This document shows, piece after piece, positions 47,687 to 57,032 of a stretch of DNA of 64,000 bases. This DNA comes from Kineosporia babensis (GTDB lineage Bacteria > Actinomycetota > Actinomycetes > Actinomycetales > Kineosporiaceae), in contig NZ_JAJOMB010000006.1 in the NCBI RefSeq assembly GCF_021129305.1, positions 1 through 64,000 of the forward strand, in the 5' to 3' direction. Made by a program: the position numbers and the translations under genes. Under the pieces are notes generated by a model, which ran no database searches, had not been told where the DNA came from, and saw nothing but the letters and a program-made list of their open reading frames with translations. Every line of letters begins with the position of its first letter. The stretch's first letter is position 1.

Positions 47687-49090
47687 TCAGGGCTTACGGG
47701 TGGGCCAGGCGTAGGCCTGTTCCAGGAGCTGGCCGGTCTGCAGGAGCAGGGTCTCGCTGAACTGCCGGCCGATCAGCTGGACGCCCACCGGGAGGCCGTC
47801 GGCGTCGACGTGGGTGGGCAGGCTGATCGCGGGGGAGCCGATCACGCTGGGGACGGTGGTGAAGGCCAGGCACTGCTCGTAGACCTGGCAGTCCCGGGAG
47901 GGGGCCTTCTCGCGCAGTTCGTTCCAGACCACCCCGATCCCGGGGACCCGGGTGGCCGCGGTCGGGGTGACGATCAGGTCCAGATCGCCGAACAGGTACT
48001 GCGAGATCTCCCGGGCCAGCAGCTTGAACCGCCGGGCCTCGGCCAGGTACGTGCCCGCGTCGATCTGCCGGCCGCGCTCGATCGTGCGCCGGATGTAGGC
48101 CTGCAGCCTCTCCGGGTGATCCAGCGGGGTCTGGGTGAGCCAGGCCGGGATGATTGTGCGCGGGTAGATGTCCATCACTTCGGCCATCGCCGCGATCGGG
48201 TTGAGCTCGACGATCTCGTGCCCGGCCTGCTGCAGGGTGCGGGCCACGTCGGTGGCGGCCTCGGCGCAGGCCGCATCGACCGGGATGCCCGGGTCGAACG
48301 CGGTGGTGATCAGGCCAATCCTGAGGGGATCGGGCCGCGCGGCCAGGCCCTGGGTGAAGCCCTCGGGCTCGGGTGCCAGCGACCAGGCGAACTCATCTCG
48401 CTGCTGAGCCATTGCTTCGTAGACCGCGGCGGTATCGGCGATCGTCCGGGTCAGGAAGCCCTCGGTCGAGCCGCCCTCCCAGCCGGCGATGCGCTGGGGG
48501 AGCAGACCCCGCGTAGGCTTGAGCCCGACCACGCCGCAGAACGCGGCGGGCAGCCGGATCGAACCGCCACCGTCGCTGCCCAGCGCCACCGGCACCAGGC
48601 CCGCCGCCACGGCAGCAGCCGAGCCACCGCTGGAGCCACCGGGCGAGCGCTCGACGTTCCACGGGTTGCGGGTGATGCCGTAGCGCTCGCTCTCGCACGA
48701 CGTGGTCATCGCCAGCTCCGGGGTCGCCGCCCGGCCCAGCTGCACGAAACCGGCCTTCTGGGCGGCCTGCACCAGGAGGTCGGACTGCGGGGCCGGAGTG
48801 AGGTCGCGGGCGTGGGAGCCCAGGGTGTGCGGCTGCCCCTCCACGGCGAACGTGTCCTTGATCGTCAGCGGGACCCCGGCGAACAACCCCCGGGGGCCTT
48901 CGGCATCGATCCGGTCCGCGGCCTGGAGCGTGGCCTCGTCGTCGCGCCAGACGATCGAGTTCAGAGCAGGGTCCAGCGCATCGACGCGGGCCAGGAAGTG
49001 TTCAGCCACCTCACGGGCCGTCCACGTGCCTCGCCGGATCCCGGCGGCAAGGGCTGCCGCCGAGATATGTTCTTCGATGTCTACTGGCAC
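47687..49090 (-). CDS. Amidase-signature family amidase
   Basis: 467 residues. It carries the Ser-cisSer-Lys triad context: Lys in VPLTIKDTFAVEGQPHTLGS, and the two Ser in ERSPGGSSGGSAAAVAAGL with GSDGGGSIRLPAAFCGVVGLKP. Such enzymes split amides into acid and ammonia. First gene of the operon that continues with the ABC importer and HyuA/HyuB, so it may process the ring-opened product. GTG 49090, weak ribosome site. Confidence 0.95.
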   Translation of the reverse strand: MPVDIEEHISAAALAAGIRRGTWTAREVAEHFLARVDALDPALNSIVWRDDEATLQAADRIDAEGPRGLFAGVPLTIKDTFAVEGQPHTLGSHARDLTPAPQSDLLVQAAQKAGFVQLGRAATPELAMTTSCESERYGITRNPWNVERSPGGSSGGSAAAVAAGLVPVALGSDGGGSIRLPAAFCGVVGLKPTRGLLPQRIAGWEGGSTEGFLTRTIADTAAVYEAMAQQRDEFAWSLAPEPEGFTQGLAARPDPLRIGLITTAFDPGIPVDAACAEAATDVARTLQQAGHEIVELNPIAAMAEVMDIYPRTIIPAWLTQTPLDHPERLQAYIRRTIERGRQIDAGTYLAEARRFKLLAREISQYLFGDLDLIVTPTAATRVPGIGVVWNELREKAPSRDCQVYEQCLAFTTVPSVIGSPAISLPTHVDADGLPVGVQLIGRQFSETLLLQTGQLLEQAYAWPTRKP

Positions 49091-49195
49091 GCTAGGGAAG
49101 CTATACGTACAGTTCAGGGGCGCACAAGTGGGCGCCGCGATCGTTTGCCATGTGACACAATTTCCAACACATTGGCCGACGAGGCAAGTTCATCG

Positions 49196-49214
49196 GTTAT
49201 GTTCGGTACATAAC
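49196..49214. promoter_or_regulatory. Inverted repeat, candidate MocR operator
   Basis: GTTATGT (49196-49202), TCGGT, ACATAAC (49208-49214): perfect 7-bp arms, 22 bp before the MocR-type gene and about 105 bp before the divergent amidase operon. Position suits autoregulation plus control of the operon. Confidence 0.6.
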
Positions 49215-49236
49215 TGAGCCGGGCCAGAGGGGAAGC

Positions 49237-50595
49237 ATGGACAACAGCAGTCCCGTCGAGACACTGGTGCGGGACACCACGGGGCTCAGCGCTCGCGAGG
49301 TGCTCGACCTGATCGCCACCCGGATCACCTCGGGCGACCTGCCGGCCGGAACCCAACTGCCCACCATCCGCGGCTTCGCGGCCAGCACCGGCCTGGGCAC
49401 ATCCTCGGTGGCCCAGGTCTGGGCCCGCCTGGCCGACCGCGGCCTGGTGACCACCCGACGCCGCGGCGGCACCGTCGTGGCCACCCTGTCGCGCTGGCCC
49501 CTGGCCGGCCCACCCCGCGCGTTCGAGGGCTGGTCCAGCGTGGATGTCAGCTCCGCCCACCCCCGGCCCGACCAACTGCCCGACCTGCGGATGGCCCTGG
49601 ACCGCAGCCTGCGCGAGCCGAGCACCAACTCCCTGCAGCGCGAGCCGATCACCGCGCTGCTGCAGCAGGCCTGCGAGGCCACCTGGCCCTTCGCCGCCCA
49701 GGACTGGGTCAGCGTCAGCGGCGCGGCCGAGGCAGTCCTGCTCTCCACCGAGGCCGCCACCGAGGCCCAGGGCCTGGTCGCGGTCCAGCAGCCGATGACC
49801 TCAGGCACCCTCGGCAACTTCCGCACCCTCGGCTACACCGTGGTCGGCATCGACTGCGACCAGGACGGCCCACTGCCGGAATCCGTGGCCGCCGCCCTGG
49901 CCCAAGGCGCCCGCACCTTCATCTTCCAGCCGGCCGGCACCTTCTCCGTCGACTCCTGGCTGAGCGTCGAGCGAGTAGCCGCCATCGCCGCAGTGCTCGA
50001 ACCTCACGCCCACGAGGTCTGGGTGATCGAGGAAGACGTCCTCGGCCCCCTCCTCACCCAGAGCGCCCCCACCTTCGCTGACGTCCTGCCCGGCCGCGTC
50101 CTGCGCCTGGCCTCGTTCTGCCGCGCCTTCGGCCTGGACCTGCGCACCACCGTCCTCGGCGGCTCCCGCGAACTGATCGAACGCGTCCGCAAACTGCGCA
50201 GCCACGGCATCCTCGCCCAGAGCCGCATCCTGCAGAACGCCCTGGCCCACCTGCTCACCGACGACGAGGCCCTGACCCTGGTCCGCACGGCCGCCCAGCA
50301 GTACGCCGCCCGCGCCTCGGCCCTGACCCGGGCCCTGGGCGAACGCGACGTGCCCACGCTGACCCCACCCGGCAAGTTCGTGGTCTGGCTGCCCGCCGAG
50401 AACGAGGACGAGGCCCTGGCCGAACTGGCCAACCGCGGCGTCGTCCTGGGCCACAGCAACCGCACCTTCGTCACCCCGCCCACCCCGGCCCTGATCCGGA
50501 TCGGCACACCCCAACTGCCGGAGAACCCCGAGCTCATCCAGGAACTCGCCGACCTGCTCGCCTCCGCCAGCCGGGCCGCACTCCTGGCCAGCTGA
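49237..50595 (+). CDS. MocR-type (GntR helix-turn-helix plus aminotransferase-like) regulator
   Basis: 452 residues. The GntR winged helix covers ~15-85 (SAREVLDLIATRITSGDLPA, GLGTSSVAQVWARLADRGLV). The rest is a fold-type I aminotransferase-like domain. The segment that in MocR proteins holds the PLP-binding Lys (pattern SFSKxLxPxLRxGY) reads LASFCRAFGLDLRTTVLGGS here, so Lys is replaced by Arg296. PLP may not be covalently bound, and the domain may sense another ligand. It is divergent from the amidase/ABC/HyuAB operon and is its likely regulator. Confidence 0.9.
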   Translation: MDNSSPVETLVRDTTGLSAREVLDLIATRITSGDLPAGTQLPTIRGFAASTGLGTSSVAQVWARLADRGLVTTRRRGGTVVATLSRWPLAGPPRAFEGWSSVDVSSAHPRPDQLPDLRMALDRSLREPSTNSLQREPITALLQQACEATWPFAAQDWVSVSGAAEAVLLSTEAATEAQGLVAVQQPMTSGTLGNFRTLGYTVVGIDCDQDGPLPESVAAALAQGARTFIFQPAGTFSVDSWLSVERVAAIAAVLEPHAHEVWVIEEDVLGPLLTQSAPTFADVLPGRVLRLASFCRAFGLDLRTTVLGGSRELIERVRKLRSHGILAQSRILQNALAHLLTDDEALTLVRTAAQQYAARASALTRALGERDVPTLTPPGKFVVWLPAENEDEALAELANRGVVLGHSNRTFVTPPTPALIRIGTPQLPENPELIQELADLLASASRAALLAS

Positions 50596-50723
50596 GGCAC
50601 CGCCACGAAGACACGTGGTCCAGGTCACCTGAGACGGTCCGAACTTTCCAGGCCCCGCTCGCCATCTCAGTTAATGTCCTACCAAGGACGCCTGTTCCAC
50701 CGTGTCTCTCAAGGAGTTCCGCC

Positions 50724-51188
50724 ATGAGCAAGCTTGTCCGTCGCAGCGTTTCGTCGTTCGTCGTCGCCGGGGTGGCCTTCACCGCACTGGCCGGTGGAGC
50801 CGCGTCTGCTCAGGCGAGCACCAGCTCCACAGTGAGTGTGGCCGCGCAGAGCGGTGATGGCCTGACGTACAAGAAGATCAAGGAGCCGTTCACCACGCCG
50901 GTCGGCAAGTGCGACAAGAACGGCACCACCCAGCAGATGACCAACTGCGTTCTGAAGAAGGTCGTCGCCACCGACCACACGATCGACGTGCTGCAGCGCC
51001 AGCGCTTCGGCTACGCGATCACCAAGAAGCAGCGCCAGGCCTACCTGAAGAACGACGCCGCCTGGCTGAAGAGCCGCACCAAGAAGGCGGACCAGGCCCG
51101 CCAGGGCGGCTCCCTGGACTCGCTGCGGGTGGCCGAGAAGATGCTGCAGATCAGCAAGAAGCGGGTGAAGACGCTCGAGGGGCGGTAG
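50724..51188 (+). CDS. Small secreted protein, weakly LprI-like
   Basis: 154 residues with a signal peptide ending near AASAQA (residue ~31). The mature part is Lys-rich and has two Cys (GKCDKNGTTQQMTNCVLKK) followed by YLKNDAAWLKSRTKKADQAR. The two-Cys start and a late WLKSR resemble the DUF1311/LprI lysozyme-inhibitor pattern, but the likeness is slight. ATG with AAGGAG upstream. Its 3' end overlaps the convergent ATPase gene by 38 bp. Confidence 0.8.
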   Translation: MSKLVRRSVSSFVVAGVAFTALAGGAASAQASTSSTVSVAAQSGDGLTYKKIKEPFTTPVGKCDKNGTTQQMTNCVLKKVVATDHTIDVLQRQRFGYAITKKQRQAYLKNDAAWLKSRTKKADQARQGGSLDSLRVAEKMLQISKKRVKTLEGR

Positions 51189-51960
51189 CTTTCGGGATCA
51201 CCATCGGGGTGCCGGTCTCCGGGTCGGGTTCCACCCGGCACGGCAGGCCGTACACCTCCTGCACCATCTCGGCGGTGAGCACGTCGGCCGGCCGGCCCGA
51301 GCCGACGATCGCCCCTTCCTTCATCACGATCAGGTGGTCGGCGTACCGCGCGGCCTGATTCAGGTCGTGCAGTACCACCACGATCGTGCGGCCGTGCTCT
51401 GCGCGCAGCCGCTGGAAGAGGTCGAGAAGCCCGTACTGGTGGGCGATGTCGAGGAACGTGGTGGGCTCGTCCAGCAGCAGCAAGGGCGTCTGCTGGGCCA
51501 GCACCATCGCCAGCCACACCCGCTGGCGCTGTCCGCCGGAGAGCTCGTCCACCATCCGTCCCGAAAGCTCCTCGGTGCCGGTGGCTTCCAGCGCGCTCAC
51601 CACCGCCGCCTCGTCGGCGGCCGACCAGCGGTCGAATATCCGCTGGTGCGGGTAGCGGCCGCGGGCGATCAGGTCGGCCACCCGGATACCTTCAGGAGCA
51701 ATGGACGTCTGCGGCAGCAACCCGAGCCGGCGTGCCAGTTCCCGGGTGGGCACCTGGGCGATGTCCTGGCCGTCGAGCACCACGCTGCCGCCGGCGATCG
51801 GGAGAATCCGCGCCATCGCCCGCAGTAGCGTCGACTTCCCGCAGGCGTTGGGGCCGATGATTGCGGTGTAGGAGCCCGTTTGGATCTGCAGGCTGACGTC
51901 GGGGCAGATGATGCGGCCGTCGTAGCCGACCTTGACGTGGTCGGTGGCGAGGATGGTCAT
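51151..51960 (-). CDS. Ferric-siderophore ABC ATPase (FepC/FecE type)
   Basis: 269 residues. Walker A IGPNACGKSTLLRAMARIL, signature LSGGQRQRVWLAMVL, Walker B LLLLDEPTTFLDIAHQ and HDLNQAARYADHL are typical of iron-complex importer ATPases. It is the last gene of the minus-strand iron operon, one base after the preceding permease stop. Confidence 0.95.
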   Translation of the reverse strand: MTILATDHVKVGYDGRIICPDVSLQIQTGSYTAIIGPNACGKSTLLRAMARILPIAGGSVVLDGQDIAQVPTRELARRLGLLPQTSIAPEGIRVADLIARGRYPHQRIFDRWSAADEAAVVSALEATGTEELSGRMVDELSGGQRQRVWLAMVLAQQTPLLLLDEPTTFLDIAHQYGLLDLFQRLRAEHGRTIVVVLHDLNQAARYADHLIVMKEGAIVGSGRPADVLTAEMVQEVYGLPCRVEPDPETGTPMVIPKATAPRASSPASC

Positions 51961-51961
51961 G

Positions 51962-53014
51962 TCACTTTCTCCTGCTTGCTTGAGCCCGGAACTCGTCGGC
52001 CAGCAGCCAGGCCAGGTAGGCCCCGCCGAGGGTGGCGGTGACCACGCCGACCGGGAAGCCGAGGCGCTGGGCGAGCACGTCGGAGGCCAGCAGCACCAGC
52101 GCGCCGACCAGGGCCGAGGGAACGAGGGCGAGCCCGGGACCGCGCACCAGCCGCCGGGCGATCTGCGGAGCGGCCAGGGCGACGAACGAGATCGGGCCGG
52201 CGGCGGCCGTGACCAGCGCGGTGAGGGCCACCCCGAGCACCACGGCGCCGGATCGGGCCCGGCCGGTGCGGGTGCCCAGGGCCTGGGCGGCGTCGTCGCC
52301 GAGCTCGAGCTGACGCATCCGGGGTGCGACGAAGGCCAGCAGGGCCAGGAACAGCACCAGGATCAGGACGGTCGGCCGGAGCTGTTCGTAGCCCAGCCCG
52401 TTCAGCGATCCGGCGGCCCAGACCGCGGCCAGCATGGCGGTGTCCACGTTGACGAACAGCATCAGCGTGGAGTTCAGCGACGAGAGCACGGCGCCGACGC
52501 CGATGCCCATGATGATCAGCCGGAACGGCTGCACCGTGCGCCCGCGCACCGCCAGCAGGTACACCACGGCCGCGGTCAGGCAGCCGCCGATCAGCGAACC
52601 CGCGGCGATCTCGAGGTAGCGGGTCGAGCCGATCACCAGCATCACCACGATGGCGCCGGTGTAGGAGCCGGAGGAGAAACCGATGATGTCGGGCGAGCCG
52701 AGCGGGTTGCGGGTCAGCGACTGGAAGATCGCGCCGGACAGGCCCAGCGCGATGCCGCAGACGATGGCGAACAGCGCCCGCGGCAGCCGCCAGCCCACCA
52801 CGAGCAGCCGGGCCTGTGAGTCGTCGCCCACCCCTAGCAGCGCGCCCAGCACCCGGTCGAAAGCCAGCGGATAGGTGCCCATCCCGAGCGAGACGACCAT
52901 CAGCAGGAACGTGACCGCGACCAGGCCGGTACAGACCACGAGACTGCGCGTGCTCCAGAGACCGGACAGGCGTCCCCGGCGAACCTGAACGGTGCGATAG
53001 CCGTGGTCGATCAC
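51962..53014 (-). CDS. FecCD-family iron-complex permease, second subunit
   Basis: 350 residues from GTG 53014, which overlaps the other permease's stop (GTGA); longer open frames upstream are shadows. Many membrane helices; GAIFQSLTRNPLGSPDIIGF and GPISFVALAAPQIARRL are the family hallmarks. It pairs with the permease at 53011-54072 to form the channel. Confidence 0.93.
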   Translation of the reverse strand: MIDHGYRTVQVRRGRLSGLWSTRSLVVCTGLVAVTFLLMVVSLGMGTYPLAFDRVLGALLGVGDDSQARLLVVGWRLPRALFAIVCGIALGLSGAIFQSLTRNPLGSPDIIGFSSGSYTGAIVVMLVIGSTRYLEIAAGSLIGGCLTAAVVYLLAVRGRTVQPFRLIIMGIGVGAVLSSLNSTLMLFVNVDTAMLAAVWAAGSLNGLGYEQLRPTVLILVLFLALLAFVAPRMRQLELGDDAAQALGTRTGRARSGAVVLGVALTALVTAAAGPISFVALAAPQIARRLVRGPGLALVPSALVGALVLLASDVLAQRLGFPVGVVTATLGGAYLAWLLADEFRAQASRRK

Positions 53015-54072
53015 AGGCCACTCACCGTCCGGCGCCGGGCCAGCAGGATCAGCACGGGCGCGCCGACGATCGCGGTGACCAGGCCCACTCGCAGTTCTCC
53101 GCTGGACAGGATGATCCGGCCGATGATGTCCGAGACCAGCAGCAGGGCGGGGGAGACGACGACCGTGTAGGCGAAGATCCAGCGCTGGTCGGGACCGATG
53201 AACCAGCGGACGATGTGGGGCACCATCAGCCCGACGAACCCGATCGGTCCGGCCAGGGCGGTCGCGGTGCCCGCGAGCAGCGTCACCGCGATCACCACGG
53301 CCACCCGGATCCGGCCGACCCGCACACCCAGTGAGGCGGCCAGCTCGTTGCCCAGGGCCAGGCTGTTCAGTGCCCGGGCGCAGGCCAGGCCGATCAGCAC
53401 ACCGATCAGGATCAGTGGGGCCAGGGCCAGGGTCACGTCCAGACGGCGGCCACCGATCGAGCCCACGCCCCAGAAACGCAGGTCGTCGAAAGTGTCGCGG
53501 TTGGACAGGATCAGCGCGGTGGTCACCCCACCCAGGGCAGCGCTGATCGCAACCCCGGCCAGGGTGAGCTTGCCCGGGGTGGCCTGGGTGCCGCCGATCG
53601 AGCCGAGCAGGTACACCAGCACGGTAACCGCGCCCGCTCCGGCCAGGGCGAACCAGACGTAGTTCAGCGGTGCGGTGACCCCGAGCAGGCCGACGGCGAC
53701 CGTGACCGCGAAGGTGGCGCCGGCGTTGACTCCGAGGATGCCCGGATCGGCCAGCGGGTTGCGGGTGAAGGCCTGGATCAGGGCGCCGCACAGGCCGAGG
53801 GCGGGTCCGACGATCAGGCCGGTCACGGTCCGGGGGACGCGCAGTTCCAGGATCATCACGTGCTCGTCGATGCGGTTGTCGTAGGCGGTCAGCGCGTGCC
53901 AGATGGTGCTGGCGCTGATCGCCCGGGCGCCCACGCCGATGCTGAGCACGGTGACGGCCAGAAGCACTCCGGTGGCGGCCAGGAGCCCGAGGGAACGAAG
54001 GCCGTTCCCCCGGGCCAGCCCGGCCGGGGCCGAGCGGTCTTCCTGGGCCTGCGAGGTGACGAGCGTGCTCAC
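53011..54072 (-). CDS. FecCD-family iron-complex permease, first subunit
   Basis: 353 residues from GTG 54072, overlapping the stop of the siderophore-interacting-protein gene. Hallmarks: GALIQAFTRNPLADPGILGV, GPIGFVGLMVPHIVRWFIG. About ten membrane helices expected. The 81 codons open upstream of this start are antisense-like shadow sequence. Confidence 0.93.
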   Translation of the reverse strand: MSTLVTSQAQEDRSAPAGLARGNGLRSLGLLAATGVLLAVTVLSIGVGARAISASTIWHALTAYDNRIDEHVMILELRVPRTVTGLIVGPALGLCGALIQAFTRNPLADPGILGVNAGATFAVTVAVGLLGVTAPLNYVWFALAGAGAVTVLVYLLGSIGGTQATPGKLTLAGVAISAALGGVTTALILSNRDTFDDLRFWGVGSIGGRRLDVTLALAPLILIGVLIGLACARALNSLALGNELAASLGVRVGRIRVAVVIAVTLLAGTATALAGPIGFVGLMVPHIVRWFIGPDQRWIFAYTVVVSPALLLVSDIIGRIILSSGELRVGLVTAIVGAPVLILLARRRTVSGL

Positions 54073-54992
54073 AGCCCGGCGGCCTCGTAGAGCCGGGCCA
54101 CCTCGTCGACGATGTCCTCGGTGTCCCGGTCGCTGTCGTAGAGTTTGCGGACCTTCACCTTGAACTCGTCGCCGAGCGCGTCGTACCGGGCCGACCATTC
54201 CTCGGACTTGTCGGTCCAGTACCCGATGCTCTTGTAAGCCTCGGCGGGCAGCGCGCGTTCGTGCCGCAGGTACTTCCGGGCGTGCCGGCTGAGCCGGGTC
54301 TCGGACGCCACCCACACGTACGTCTGCTCGTCCACGCCCGAGCGCAGCAGCGCCGGCAGCAACTCGCTCGGCGCATGCCCGTTTCCAGTGCCCCGCAGCC
54401 AGACGTACCGGATGTCCACCCCGGCCGCCTCCAGTTGGTAGGCCGGACCGCGTACCTCGGCGATCAGCGTGGTCGGCACCTGCCCGGCGGTCAGCTCAGC
54501 GATCCGCAGGGCCGCCGGCAGTGCCGGCTCGTCGGCGACCAGGATCTGCCGTCGCGCCCATTCCGGCCGGGCGTACAGGGCGCTCGGCGGGTTGAGCCCG
54601 ATCCGCTGACCGGCCCGAGCCTGAAGCGCCCAGGCTGCCGCGACCCCACCCTCGTGCAGCACGAAATCAACGTCCACGAAACCGCTTCGGTGCTCACGAA
54701 TGGTGTACGTGCGCATCTGCGACGGCTCCACGCCCTCGGCATACTCCCAGCCCTGCGCGGTGACGTACGGAAGCCGCACTCCCGCATCGGGTTCGTCCGG
54801 GAAGAAGAGCCGCACGTACTCGTCCCCAATTCCGGTGGTGGGGTAGTCGTGCATGTCCTCACCGCCGAGCGTGACCCGCGCCATGCCCTCGCTGACCCGG
54901 CGCACCTGGGTCACCTCGGCCAGATGCACCCGCGGCTCGTAGCTTTCGGGCAGTCCGGGGTAGCGGCCGCGCACGCTGCTCGCCTTGGCCAT
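54069..54992 (-). CDS. Siderophore-interacting protein (ferric-siderophore reductase)
   Basis: 307 residues. MRTYTIREHRSGFVDVDFVLH is the FAD-binding part, and GLNPPSALY, ILVADEPALPAALRIAELTA and the end part KSIGYWTDKSEEW match the SIP family. It likely reduces imported ferric-siderophore with NAD(P)H in the cytoplasm. It lies between the binding-protein gene (1 bp gap) and the permeases, firmly in the iron operon. Confidence 0.94.
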   Translation of the reverse strand: MAKASSVRGRYPGLPESYEPRVHLAEVTQVRRVSEGMARVTLGGEDMHDYPTTGIGDEYVRLFFPDEPDAGVRLPYVTAQGWEYAEGVEPSQMRTYTIREHRSGFVDVDFVLHEGGVAAAWALQARAGQRIGLNPPSALYARPEWARRQILVADEPALPAALRIAELTAGQVPTTLIAEVRGPAYQLEAAGVDIRYVWLRGTGNGHAPSELLPALLRSGVDEQTYVWVASETRLSRHARKYLRHERALPAEAYKSIGYWTDKSEEWSARYDALGDEFKVKVRKLYDSDRDTEDIVDEVARLYEAAGL

Positions 54993-54993
54993 C

Positions 54994-56067
54994 TCAGTCC
55001 CCGACGCCGGTCTCGGAGATGGTGACCTTGCCGCCGTCCAGGGCCTTGGAGATGTCGTCCACGTAGCCCTTCTCGATCGCCCAGGGGATGCTCAGCGGGT
55101 CGGGGCCGCTGGTGGCCATGCCCATCGTGGTGTCGGCGATGAAGTAGTAGTTGCCCTCGGCGATCGGCTTCCAGCGCGAGAAGGTCGGGTGCTCGACGGT
55201 GTACTTGGTGTCGGCGTCGGAGCTGGACCAGCCGACCACCACGTCGGCGTCGACCTCGTCGAGCTTCTCCAGGCTGACCCCGCCGTTGAACTGGTCCGGG
55301 TCCATGTCGCCCAAAGCCTCGGTCAGCGTGGGGCTGTCGACCATGCCCAGCTCACGCAGGAACGAGACCCGCGGGTCGTCGGAGACGTAGAAACCGGCCT
55401 CGGTGACGCCTTCGCCCAGCGAGAGGGTGTAGGCGAAGGACGCGTCCTTGAGGTTCTCGTGCTTGGCAGAGGCGGTCTCGATGGCGCTCTGGGTCTGGGC
55501 GATGAGTTCCTCGCCCTTCTCCTGCTCACCCATGGCGGTGGCGACCACCTCGGTGAGTTCCCGCCAGCCGCCGGACAACCAGGGCTTGTCGGCGTAGGCC
55601 ACGGTGGGGGCGATCTCTTTCAGGCGCTGGTACTGCACCTCGGTGACCCCGGAGTGCGGGGCCAGGATCAGGTCCGGCTGGGCGGCCAGGATCTGCTCGT
55701 AGTCCGGGTCGTCGCCGGCGTTGAGCACCTCGGGCATCTCGGCCTTCAGCACGTTCTCGACCTGGTCGCGGAACCAGGGCGTGTGCCCCTCCTCGTCACC
55801 GCCCCAGGTCTCGGGCACCAGCACCGGCGCGGTGCCGAGGGCTGCCACGATGTCGTGGGTCATCCAGCCGATCGTGACGATCCGCTGGGGCTTTTCGGGA
55901 ATCTCGGTCTTGCCGTAGACGTGCTCCAGGCTCACCGGGAAGACACCTTCACCGGTGGCGGCCGCAGCCGTAGAACTTTCGGAACTACCGCCACCGCAGG
56001 CGGAAAGGGCCAGCACAGCGGCTACAGCCGCGGCGGCCAGGACGACAGGGCGTCGGAAACGGAACAT
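54994..56067 (-). CDS. Ferric-siderophore-binding lipoprotein
   Basis: 357 residues with lipobox VLALSACG (Cys ~24) and a FepB/FhuD-like fold: EIPEKPQRIVTIGWMTHDIV, YEQILAAQPDLILAPHSGV, VGWSSSDADTKYTVEHP. It captures the iron complex outside the cell for the FecCD permeases. It follows the AraC gene by 101 bp on the same strand; I see no iron box of its own in that gap. Confidence 0.94.
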   Translation of the reverse strand: MFRFRRPVVLAAAAVAAVLALSACGGGSSESSTAAAATGEGVFPVSLEHVYGKTEIPEKPQRIVTIGWMTHDIVAALGTAPVLVPETWGGDEEGHTPWFRDQVENVLKAEMPEVLNAGDDPDYEQILAAQPDLILAPHSGVTEVQYQRLKEIAPTVAYADKPWLSGGWRELTEVVATAMGEQEKGEELIAQTQSAIETASAKHENLKDASFAYTLSLGEGVTEAGFYVSDDPRVSFLRELGMVDSPTLTEALGDMDPDQFNGGVSLEKLDEVDADVVVGWSSSDADTKYTVEHPTFSRWKPIAEGNYYFIADTTMGMATSGPDPLSIPWAIEKGYVDDISKALDGGKVTISETGVGD

Positions 56068-56168
56068 GCCCCGATCTCTTTCGTGGGAGGGTTGGTTGCG
56101 GCCGTCACGCTAGTCCGGATCGCTGTCGGCGAACGGACAGGCTTCGTCGCGCACGGGACACCAACCCC

Positions 56169-56963
56169 TCACGGGTTGCGGGTAGGCATGAACGCACGCG
56201 GCGGCTGGCGCATCACCCGCTGGAAGGCCGCGGTGAAGGCGCTGTTGGTGGTGTAACCCACCCGGCGCGCCACCGTGCCCACCGCCACCCCGTCACCCAG
56301 CAGCGAAACCGCCTGAGTGAGGCGGGCATAGGTACGCCACTGGCTGAAGGTCAGGCCGGTCTCGGCCCGGAAGCCCCGGGCGATGGTACGGGCGCTCTGC
56401 GAGGTCAGCATCGCCCAGTGCTCGATCGAACGGTCGTCGGCCGGGTCGGAGATGATGCTGCGCGCGATCTGGGCGATGCGCTCGTCGCGGGGCAGCGGCA
56501 GCTCGATGGTCGGGCGCTCCTCATCGGTGATCAGCTCCAGACACACCCGCTGGGCACGCAGCCGCTGCTCACGAGGCATGCCGGTGACCGCCAGGTGGAT
56601 CAGCATCTCGCGCAGCGCGGCGTTCACCACCACCGGCCCGACCTCACCCACCGGCCGGGGCCAGGCCTGCGGAATCACATAGGTGGCGCTGAGCGTGGTC
56701 CCGGCGCCGCGGTCGGCCCGGTGCACCACACCCGCCGGGACCCAAAGGCCCTGCCCGGTCGAAAGGCTCCACTGACGTCCTTCAATTTCCACCACCGCAC
56801 TGCCCCGGGCCGGCCAGAACACGGTGTGCTCCGGATGCGCGTGCGGGGTGTCCTGGCAGCCGTCACGGTCGTCCAGGTACTGGTAGGCGAGGGCGCGGGT
56901 GGTCAGCGAGTAGCCCTCCGGCACGACAGCGGTGTGAACCGGGATCTTCTCTTCGACCAGCAT
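56169..56963 (-). CDS. AraC-family regulator of iron uptake
   Basis: 264 residues from ATG 56963. N-terminal cupin (DTPHAHPEHTVFWPARGSAV) and C-terminal helix-turn-helix pair (LTSQSARTIARGFRAETGLT, VAVGTVARRVGYTTNSAFTAAF, RQPPRAFMPTR). Placed between a DtxR/IdeR-type iron box and the iron operon, it resembles YbtA-style activators that need the siderophore. The ~250 codons open upstream are a shadow of the ABC gene. Confidence 0.92.
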   Translation of the reverse strand: MLVEEKIPVHTAVVPEGYSLTTRALAYQYLDDRDGCQDTPHAHPEHTVFWPARGSAVVEIEGRQWSLSTGQGLWVPAGVVHRADRGAGTTLSATYVIPQAWPRPVGEVGPVVVNAALREMLIHLAVTGMPREQRLRAQRVCLELITDEERPTIELPLPRDERIAQIARSIISDPADDRSIEHWAMLTSQSARTIARGFRAETGLTFSQWRTYARLTQAVSLLGDGVAVGTVARRVGYTTNSAFTAAFQRVMRQPPRAFMPTRNP

Positions 56964-56979
56964 GACGCTCCTCAGGCAG

Positions 56980-56998
56980 TTAGGTAAGGCGAACCTTA
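56980..56998. promoter_or_regulatory. DtxR/IdeR-type iron box
   Basis: TTAGGTAAGGCGAACCTTA matches the well-known actinobacterial iron-box consensus TTAGGTTAGGCTAACCTAA at 16 of 19 positions. It lies 17 bp before the AraC start (minus) and 35 bp before the ABC gene start (plus), so one Fe-loaded repressor site can cover both transcription units. Confidence 0.85.
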
Positions 56999-57032
56999 GC
57001 AAGGGCTGTCTGGTTCTCGACAAAGGCTGTCG

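Noticed and set aside
51962-53791. Very long frame for the second FecCD permease
   Set aside because: Only the part from GTG 53014 reads as a permease; the upstream part is a shifted reading of the first permease gene.
56068-56168. Possible second iron box before the siderophore-binding lipoprotein
   Set aside because: No stretch resembling TTAGGTTAGGCTAACCTAA is present; iron control more likely acts from 56980-56998.
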